Shown: one piece after another, positions 57,178-64,000 of the stretch | Layout of the letters: each line of letters starts with the position of its first letter | How positions within the stretch are numbered: position 1 is the first letter of the stretch | DNA from: Chionoecetes opilio | Lineage: Eukaryota > Arthropoda > Malacostraca > Decapoda > Majidae | Assembly (NCBI GenBank): GCA_016584305.1 | Contig: JACEEZ010023454.1 | Location: 143,874 to 207,873 of the forward strand | Direction: 5' to 3' | Length of the DNA stretch: 64,000 bases | Translations under genes and position numbers: made by a program | The notes under the pieces: model-generated | Told to the model about the DNA's origin: nothing | The model's input: the letters and a program-made list of their open reading frames with translations, nothing else | Database searches by the model: none

Positions 57178-60088
57178 CATGCACAACCTGCAAGATGCGG
57201 AGAGGAAGAGATCTCAACAGCGCAGAGAAGAAAGCATTCTTAGAGAGGACCGTCAACGTTCTCAGCGTCGCCGAGAGGAGGGCACTCTTCACGACACCAG
57301 GGACGAGCAGCAACGATCCCAGCGTCGCCGAGAGGAGGGCTTTCTTCACGACACCAGGGACGAGCAGCAACGATTCCAGCGTCGCCAAGAGGAGGGCACT
57401 CTGTGTACCGATGAACAACAACGGTCTCAGCAACGACGGGCAGCAGGAACAGCAGGCGACAACCACGCGCAGAACCGACGTCAAGCATTTCCTGTCAACC
57501 CGGCCGCAGGTGACCGTCCGACTCATCCTTTTGTAGCGGGCGTTACAGCACTGACGCAATGGGAAACTTGCATAGTGTGCAACGAAATCTACTTCCTCTC
57601 TGGCAGCAAGATGATGCCCACTGGAGTCTGCACCCGCTGCAGCTGGGAGAAGAATCTGCCGAGGAAGTTTTCTAGAGGCAATGGGATGATGCCAGACCCT
57701 GTTCCAGCTGAACTTCAGGATCTAACGTTCCTGGAAGAGATGCTTATCTCCAAGATCCTCCCGAACATGTACATCTGCAGACTCCAGGGTGGTGGACAGT
57801 TTGGCTACGAAAACCACGCCATCGCCTTCCCGCAGCAACTGGACACATTCACCAACCAGCTGCCGCGGATCCCCTCTGACGCTGGGATTCTGCTGATCCG
57901 GAAGCGAGGAGCCAGTAACTCATTCAGGGATTACCGGGTGCGCCAGCACAACGTGGTCGCGGCTCTAAACTGGCTCCGAGACAACAACCCGTACTACCGA
58001 GACATCAACATCCGAGACGACATCCTCGCTTCTCTCCCAGCAGTGGACGGTGTCCCGGACAACCTGCTGGAAATCGACGATGGCACCGCTGACGGCGACC
58101 AGGCTGGAGAAGGTGACCCGGCCAGGGAGGTGACGACTGACGGGAGCACCACCATCACCTCTGTGGACCTCCCCAGACCACAGCCGACGGAAGCAGAGCA
58201 CATTGCTCACGCGCTCGGTGAGAATCCGGACGCCCCGCTTGAGTGGCCTCAGAGAGGTGAGGTGCCAGTCAACGAGTACAGTTACGTCGGCCTGTTCACC
58301 CAGTGCTTCCCGTCCCTCTTCCCCCGCGGGTCCGCCGACATCAGCCACGTGGATCCAGACCGGCCCAGGCAGAAGGAGGGGAGCTTCGGTGACTGGCTAG
58401 CTCATCTGATGCGCCTCGAGGACGGCCGCTACGCACGCCACCCGCGGTTCCGGTACTACGCTTGGAACGTGCACCAGCAGAAGCGGGCGGCGCAGACGGG
58501 CCGCTTGTTCCTGCGGGTGGATGAGGAGGCGAGGAGCAAGTCGGCTGAGGAGCTGCAGCAGCTGCTCAACAGTGCGAACATGGCGCTCCAACACTAGCTC
58601 ATGTACTTCGGCAGCGGTTTGCGTGGCTCGCCTCAGTGGAAGCGATCCCGCCGCTCGGAGCTACAGGACATGATCGACGAGAAGGGGATGCCAACTTTCT
58701 TCTTCACGCTGAGTGCTGCTGACCTGCATTGGCCCGACCTGCAGCTGATGATGAAGAGGCTCGAGGGTGATGCTGTGGAAGATGGCGTGGTGGACGCTGC
58801 AGGACGGAACGGTCGGGTGGTCAGGAATCCGCACTTTGTCGGCGCCTTCTTTGTGCGACGCTGCGAGCTCTTCCTCTCCACTGTCGTCAACACCGAAGGC
58901 CATATGAAGAGCTACTGGGTCATCTTCGAGTGGCAACACCGCAGCACAGTTCACGCTCATGGACTGCTCTGGATGGACGACTGCCCGGCGGATGTGGAGC
59001 AGATCATCACGGACGAGGCGCGGAAGGAGGAGAGGCGCGCACTTCTGGACTATTACAACAGTTACATCAGCGCGTGGAACCCGGCGTCCATCTCAGCCGA
59101 CAACATCCGGCGGTACCAGCAGGAGGCACCCGACCATCCACAGCTGGCCAACCCAACCATTGTCACTCCACCATCCACCCAGCACCCCTGCCAGATACGG
59201 TACGGCGAGGCGGAAGATCCGAACTGCGACCTCACCCAGCTGATCAACACCACCAACCGCCATCGCGCGTGCAGCACAACAACCTGCCTAACGAAGAAAC
59301 GCGGGCAGATCATCTGCAAGGCGGGTTTTCCTGAGGAGCTGCGGGCGGAATTCGTCTTCGCACACGACCAGCGCCAGAAGTCACACAAGTATGCACCCGC
59401 GCGGAACGACCCACTCCTCAACTACTACCTGAAACGTGACTGGATGAGGCTGTTTCGGGCCAACATGGACATGAAGCCGTGTACGTCAAAGCACGCTCTC
59501 ATCGCGTACCTCACCAAATACTGCACCAAGCAAGAGACTAACAGCGCTACACTGAAGGACATCACCGACAAGCTCCTCCAGCAGTCCGATGAAAGCGAGC
59601 CGGCAACAGCAGCGCAGGCGTACACGCGTGCACTCATGAGCAGCGTGGGGAACCGCGACTTTACGGCCCAAGAAGTCGTCCAATACGCCTTGCAGCTGCC
59701 CGGCTACATCACCAACGCCAGTTTCGCCTTCGCCAGCCTCAACCAGAGGCAGGTCACAGCCGGAGGTTCGGTCACCAGAAAGTCGGCGTGGGAGAAGTAT
59801 CTGCAGAGGGGGGAGTCTGCCAAGACTCAAGATGTCAAGAACAAGGTGAACAAGATGTCCTTCATCGACTACATCAGGCGCTTCAACCTCGACAATCACA
59901 CCGAGTGCAGACAAGCAGCCGTCCCCCGGATCTTCCCGCGGATCCGGGTGTCTGGACCGGAGGACGACAAGTTCGAGGACTTCTGTCCTCTGTTCCGCCA
60001 CTTGCCGGGACCTCCTTCTGGGTTAACAAAAAGCGACGGTGCAGTCCATTGTGGCAGCCTTTACGCGGCGGACTGTGTTGTTAACTAA
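57178..60088 (+). pseudogene. Helitron Rep protein (replication initiator), C-terminus missing
   Basis: One frame from 57155 to 60088 with a single stop (TAG 58595-58597). It opens with Arg/Gln-rich repeats of about 20 residues (REEGTLHDTRDEQQRSQRR type), three to four copies. A zinc module CIVCNEIYF...GVCTRCSW follows at about residue 140, then MYICRLQGGGQFGYENHAIA. The Rep (HUH) part has FFTLSAADLHWPDL, EWQHRSTVHAHGLLWMDD (H-x-H metal site) and ALIAYLTKYCTKQE (Tyr pair with Lys, the nicking region). In intact Helitrons a PIF1-like helicase follows; here the protein ends at DGAVHCGSLY without it. The Arg-rich upstream frame before the MITE is one base out of phase with this frame. Confidence 0.8.
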
Positions 60089-60283
60089 TGCCACAGAAAG
60101 TCTCAGGTGAGTAACTAGGCAGAGTGGTGGAAAAAAGTTGAATTAGGCAAATATATAAAACAACAGTTTCAGCGTAAAAAGGCAAAGGTAAATGGAGTTT
60201 AGATGACAGCAGACAAATTTCCTTGCTATCGGGTTTCTACGGGCTCGCTCGTCCTTCGCCGACTAAGGCGTCTTACTGGTTAT

Positions 60284-60658
60284 ATATATGTAATGTATAT
60301 ATAATTATATGTATATCTTCCTGGTTCATCGTGAGAACCAAGTACAGCTTGCACTTTATTAGCTCGAGCAAGTAGGTCACAGGCCAAATGTATATGTATT
60401 AGCCTTTTATAAATGTCGACGACACCTATAACACAAGAGAGGAGCGGTCAGAAGCCGGGGAAGGAAGGGGAACATCTCGGATCACGACACTACCAGGACG
60501 CTTATCTCACGCGCTCCACCGAGACTCACTGGCTGGTTCACTACATATCTGGTTGTAATAATCTAAGTTCCTTATTGGACTCATAAATAAATGTGTATAA
60601 AGTGGAAGTACCATTTAAACTTAGCCCAAGAAAGTCTTTACAATTACATAGACTTATA
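60284..60658 (+). repeat. 3' LTR of Gypsy element, right part
   Basis: Matches about 40905-41271 of the 5' LTR (CTTCCTGGTTCATCGTGAG, GAAGCCGGGGAAGGAAGG). It ends GACTTATA, followed by CGCA and a CA tract. Confidence 0.85.
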
Positions 60659-60866
60659 CGCATACACACACACACATACACACACACACATACCACAGTC
60701 ACACCAATAGGAGTGAAGGCCCCATTCGTGTTATAGATGACCCTTACTGAATTATCTATAGGGTATTACAATTGGTGGGAATTTTGTTGCTGATTTTTCT
60801 ACTTTAACTCAATTTCCTACGAAGCTTAACAAAGAAAGAACAGTAAAAAAAATAACCTTCTTGCAG

Positions 60867-61106
60867 ATCTTAGTTGGATTTTGGCTGGTCGTGTGTTTAG
60901 TAGTGACAACGGGCTACAGATCATCCCTGATATCTCACTTGGTGGTTCAGGACAAGTCAGACGCTATTGACAACATGAAGGATCTTGTGCACAGGAGAGA
61001 GAGCGAGGGCTGGACCTGGGGCGTGCGAAGGATGACGGGATCCCTCAAATCATACCTAAGCACTAGTCAGAATCCTGCCATGCTTGAAGTGTACCAGCGT
61101 ATGCAA
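60867..61106 (+). CDS. Ionotropic receptor, exon 8 (M2 and start of S2)
   Basis: The acceptor CTTCTTGCAG ends at 60866, phase 0. [20 protein letters not shown] forms the second transmembrane helix followed by SLISHLVV, the counterpart of the SYTANLAAFL gate segment of iGluRs. [20 protein letters not shown] then starts the S2 lobe (ID-x-L-x-D-L...W-G pattern), and the exon ends LEVYQRMQ. The donor is GTATGT at 61107, phase 0. Exons for the rest of S2 and the last helix M3, about 130-180 residues by family size, are not found before 64000. A (CA)n compound tract starts 35 bp into the next intron. Confidence 0.9.
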
Positions 61107-61136
61107 GTATGTGGGAAAAGTGTATCGTTATTCCAT

Positions 61137-61139
<3 letters not shown>

Positions 61140-61179
<40 letters not shown>

Positions 61180-61323
61180 CCGCGCGCGCGTAAACACACA
61201 CACATACACACGCACACACACACACACACACAAATACACACACACACACAAACACACACACGCGCGCGTAAACACACACACATACACACACATACACACA
61301 CACACACACACAAATACACACAG
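61140..61323. repeat. Compound (CA)n/(CG)n microsatellite with internal duplication
   Basis: CA tracts interrupted by CGCGCGCG and AACACACACACATACAC blocks. The CGCGCG-TAAACACAC motif appears twice (61184 and 61260), suggesting a ~76-bp duplication. Confidence 0.9.
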
Positions 61324-62180
61324 ACATTGTGACACTCTGTGACACTGCCCTTGGAGGAAACACCCCTGATTCAGCTGTACGGATGGACTTGCCTTACTGA
61401 CTCTACACTATAGTAGTGAGTACAACATTGTAGCTGACACTACATGATACATATTTTAAATACGCCACTCGCTTACATAAATAACACTTAGTGGTGAGAT
61501 AAATATTTTCACATTTGTTTTTGCTTAAATAGCCATGTGAAGGAATTTCAAGTAATTAATTTTTCAGTTATTTTTCTATAGATGTTTTAAATATGCTTAC
61601 CGCTAATATTTCATAATTTCTTGTAATTCTTAATAATTTGTTAGCTTCTCATATCTTCCCTATATGTAATATATATTAAATTTTCCTTCTTGCATTGCCT
61701 TAAAAGCCAGGAGATGAGAGATAATAGTTTACTTAATTAAAGTTTTACTTATGAATTTATAGACTCTTTAGCAAAGTTAGAATGCGAGTGAAGTATTCAC
61801 CGAGGGAAGGTTGCTAGAATATATATTATAACACATGTACTCCTAGCCTCTGAGGAATCAGGTAATGACAGTACAGGGAAGTTAACCTATGTTTGAGGAA
61901 ATAACGCTTGAATTGAGGGATGAAAGTAAAACACCTCCGAGTACCTCTGGTTGTAACATAACATAACCTTACTGCACCTCAGATAATCTCCTACTAACTC
62001 GGTGTCTAAATTCTAACACATCCGTTGCAGGTAGTTTTTCTTTTGCCCCTGCCGAAGACTCTTCCTCAGGCCACTGGTGCTATTACGCCCAAGTTTCTCT
62101 GCCAGGGAATATATTTTTGTCTATGTAAGGATATTATAACACAAAAACTATTAATGATTTAGCAGCCAGGTGCCACAGGC
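61324..62180. other. Intronic, no gene seen
   Basis: AT-rich sequence with no exon that fits the next IR segment and no recognised element. Confidence 0.45.
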
Positions 62181-62189
62181 GCCCTTGTC

Positions 62190-62715
62190 AAAGGAGATTA
62201 ATTACTGCCATTGGCACTCCTTATGCACATTTTTATTGCTTAGAATACTATTCTAGCTGAAGGCAGCTCTTATCACTTCTCAGAGAATGATTAAATAAAT
62301 ACATTACTCTCTGATATGCAATAAAATAATATAAATAAAATGCATATCTTAACGTGAAAATGTATATTACAGACCCGGAGTCTACATTTTTATTAGCTGA
62401 GAAGCCGTACTCCGTAAGTTTAAAATAATAGGTCTCTAAATAACGAAATAAAATAAATAAATAAAATTAATAAACTCTTAAAAGCAGCAAATGCCAATGT
62501 TGCGTATGTCAAGGGAAGTTACTGCCATTTGGCACTCCCAGCGCACATTTTGATAGATTTATAATACTATTTGAGCTGAAATCAGCTCCTATCACTTTTA
62601 TGTGGTATGCAAATAATATATATGCATATCTTAATGTTGTGATAATTTTTAGTACCGACCCGGAGTCAGATTTTATTAGCTTACAAGCCGTATCTACTCC
62701 TCAAGTTTAACCCGT
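62190..62715. repeat. Imperfect tandem duplication of ~220 bp
   Basis: The block with TGGCACTCC, GAGCTGAAATCAGCTC-like and GACCCGGAGTC...TTTTATTAGCT landmarks occurs at about 62210-62425 and again at about 62530-62710, with many substitutions and indels. Confidence 0.65.
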
Positions 62716-62750
62716 AAAGCGCGGCTATGCCCATTTGGTCACTCACTAAA

Positions 62751-63413
62751 GGGGCGGTCACACTAGCCATTTTTACCCGTGGACTGGGCGGTTTAGCGTG
62801 GACTGGGCGTCCAATGGCCGTTCAGTGGCTGAAAAACTGCCCAGCATCGACGCCTAGCGGTGGACGGAGCGAATCGTTTATTCGTGGGCGACCCAGCCTC
62901 ACTATGTCTGGGCACCAGAGAAGATTGAGGGTCTATAGTATTGAAGCAAGCTAATTGAAGAAAATTATATATCTTTATTCAAGAATAAGGATAATACATC
63001 GTAGTAATCCTAGATAATTACATTTTTCTGAGATGTTCAACGATGAGGGACTATACATTGATAATTAAATCAAAGCTACACACTCGCTTGACCTCAGAAA
63101 TTCAAGTATAAACAAACACATTTTGGCGCGCGTTTCGACCTCCACCGCCCTGTATAGACGTGCTTCCATTCCTCGCCCTCACCCCCTATCCTTCGGATCA
63201 TCGCAGCCCTAAACAACAAGGAAGAAATGGACCGAACACTGTCTTGGTCTTCTGAGGCAACCCATCGCTTGTGGAAAAAGTCAGGGAGAGAGAGACATTA
63301 TGGAATGTGAAACTTCCAACCTACCACAAGAAAACTTTGAGGAGAGCCCTGTTCGAGGAGATCGGCAATAAGCTGAAAACTGAATTTCCTTCCTTGGCCA
63401 ACATGACGACAGG
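62751..63413 (+). mobile_element. Possible left end of a PIF/Harbinger-like element
   Basis: GGGGCGGTCACACTAGCC at 62752 after TAA resembles the G-rich ...TTCACACT... termini and TWA targets of PIF/Harbinger transposons. Such elements often encode a Myb/MADF-like second protein, which would fit the exon at 63227-63412. The right end was not found in the window, so the call is tentative. Confidence 0.35.
63227..63412 (+). pseudogene. MADF/Myb-SANT-like DNA-binding domain exon, frameshifted
   Basis: An ATG at 63227 opens MDRTLSWSSEATHRLW. The next frame reads VEKVRERETLWNVKLPTYHK, then KTLRRALFEEIGNKL and FPSLANMTTG, and ends at G|GTAACT, a good splice donor. L-I/V-E-x-V-R-x-R-x-x-L-W-N-x-x-x-x-x-Y...R-x-x-x-x-x-I-x-x-x-L is the MADF pattern, and the WSSEAT lead-in is usual before it. 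The two parts join only with a one-base shift near 63272. Either the exon is broken, or it really starts with an acceptor at 63251-63256. It could be host or transposon protein. Confidence 0.55.
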
Positions 63414-63423
63414 TAACTCATAA

Positions 63424-63465
63424 TATATAATAATATATATATATATAATATATATATATATATAT

Positions 63466-63503
<38 letters not shown>

Positions 63504-63507
63504 ATAT
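63424..63507. repeat. (AT)n microsatellite
   Basis: A long AT tract with a few interruptions, directly after the MADF exon donor. Confidence 0.95.
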
Positions 63508-63785
63508 ATGTACGCTCGTGTGGTCCTGGGGTGGTATTAAAAAAGTCATCAGCGGTATCAGTGCAGGAACAACCAATACACGATCGGTTGTTTTAAGTAT
63601 CGTGAATGTTTCGTTCTCATCATAAGGAGTATTTCTTGCTCCTACAACAGCTGGCAGAAATGAAAAATAACAGAAGGGGTGGCTGGGGAGCGAAACCCCC
63701 CCAATGAGGTTTGGTTACGTAATCAATGCCCAGGTTAGGTTAGTTAACTAGCAGAGGGTCTGGGGGGGCGCCCACAGTTATGTCA

Positions 63786-64000
63786 GGGGAGTATTGGTCA
63801 ATAGGGTGTATTGGTTGAAACTGCATATTTAGCGTCAGGGGAGTGTTGGTCAATAGGGTGTATTGGTTGAAACTGCATATTTAGCGTCAGGGGAGTGTTG
63901 GTCAATAGGGTGTATTGGTTGAAACTGCATATTTAGCGTCAGGGGAGTGTTGGTCAATAGGGTGTATTGGTTGAAACTGCATATTTAGCGTCAGGGGAGT
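63786..64000. repeat. 52-bp tandem repeat, array runs off the window
   Basis: Four full units start at 63786, 63838, 63890 and 63942 and a fifth at 63994. Units begin GGGGAGTGTTGGTCAATAGG and end TATTTAGCGTCA. Units two to four look identical; unit one has a single GTG to GTA change. Confidence 0.95.

Larger units (their letters stand above)
56256..60283 (+). mobile_element. Helitron-type transposon, helicase lost, inside the LTR
   Basis: It interrupts the 3' LTR. It encodes a Helitron Rep protein (57178-60088). Near the left end is a hairpin CGAGCGC-GAA-GCGCTCG (56269-56285); near the right end a small CGCC-GACTAA-GGCG hairpin (about 60259). About 70 bp starting CAGTTTCAGC-TAAAAAGGC are directly repeated near both ends (56428-56500 and 60157-60227). 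No clear TC...CTRR ends are seen, so exact borders are approximate. It may be of Helentron/Helitron2 type. Confidence 0.7.
40674..60658 (+). mobile_element. Ty3/Gypsy-type LTR retrotransposon with four nested insertions
   Basis: Direct LTRs at 40674-41271 and, split, at 56091-56255 plus about 60284-60658. CGCA on both outer sides (40670-40673, 60659-60662) is the target duplication, inside a CA tract. Order of remnants: zinc knuckle, aspartic protease, RT, RNase H, integrase with zinc-binding and catalytic parts. This is the Gypsy order (integrase after RNase H). Insertions: 46274-48250 in RT, 49814-52943 in integrase, and a Helitron with its own MITE in the 3' LTR. It also has its own stops, so it is dead. 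No envelope-like gene is recognised. Confidence 0.85.

Noticed and set aside
57161..57559. Leu/Ser-rich minus-strand frames opposite the Helitron gene
   Set aside because: They are shadows of the Arg/Gln-rich repeats of the Rep protein on the + strand.

Overview
The window is eukaryotic, repeat-dense genomic DNA, most likely from a decapod crustacean or a close arthropod. The grounds are a multi-exon chemosensory ionotropic receptor (IR) gene, very long dinucleotide microsatellites, tRNA-derived SINEs, and a mix of CR1-like, RTE-like, BEL/Pao, Gypsy, Helitron, hAT, Tc1, TTAA-type and Academ-like elements. The species is inferred, not proven. No bacterial-type operon, CRISPR array or rRNA gene is visible.

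One host gene runs along the + strand through almost the whole window. It is an ionotropic receptor whose coding exons lie at 8221-8444, 8805-8829, 21231-21429, 21538-21663, 25302-25464, 34756-34997, 39631-39818 and 60867-61106. Splice phases agree at every junction and the summed coding length is 1407 nt (469 codons). These exons carry a signal peptide, the S1 ligand-binding lobe with its conserved Arg, M1, the pore, M2 and the start of S2. The rest of S2 and M3 must lie beyond 61.1 kb and were not found before the window ends. A second possible coding exon, MADF/Myb-like, lies near the right end (63227-63412) and may belong to a PIF/Harbinger-like transposon.

Nearly everything else is mobile DNA sitting in the IR introns, much of it nested. 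At 9.5-19.8 kb a + strand CR1-like LINE is broken by an antisense CR1 copy and by a BEL/Pao element (12107-19424). The BEL/Pao element holds a foldback element and an Academ-like transposon (14428-17929), which in turn holds an RTE fragment (15103-15774). At 40.7-60.7 kb a Gypsy LTR retrotransposon fills a 21-kb GC-AG intron. Its pol is broken by a TAGGGT-ended element with an open 437-codon reading frame (46274-48250) and by another Academ-like element (49814-52943). Its 3' LTR is split by a Helitron, which itself carries a hAT-type MITE.

The most interesting material is (1) a family of degraded elements that combine a FEN/XPG-like nuclease region with a cysteine-rich CXC-like tail and show 3-bp target duplications, (2) TAGGGT-ended elements that share the target octamer NTGGACAG, one with an internal extra right end and an intact unrecognised ORF, and (3) one set of hAT termini carried on unrelated interiors and inserted in (AC)n tracts. 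All calls come from reading the sequence; no database search was possible.
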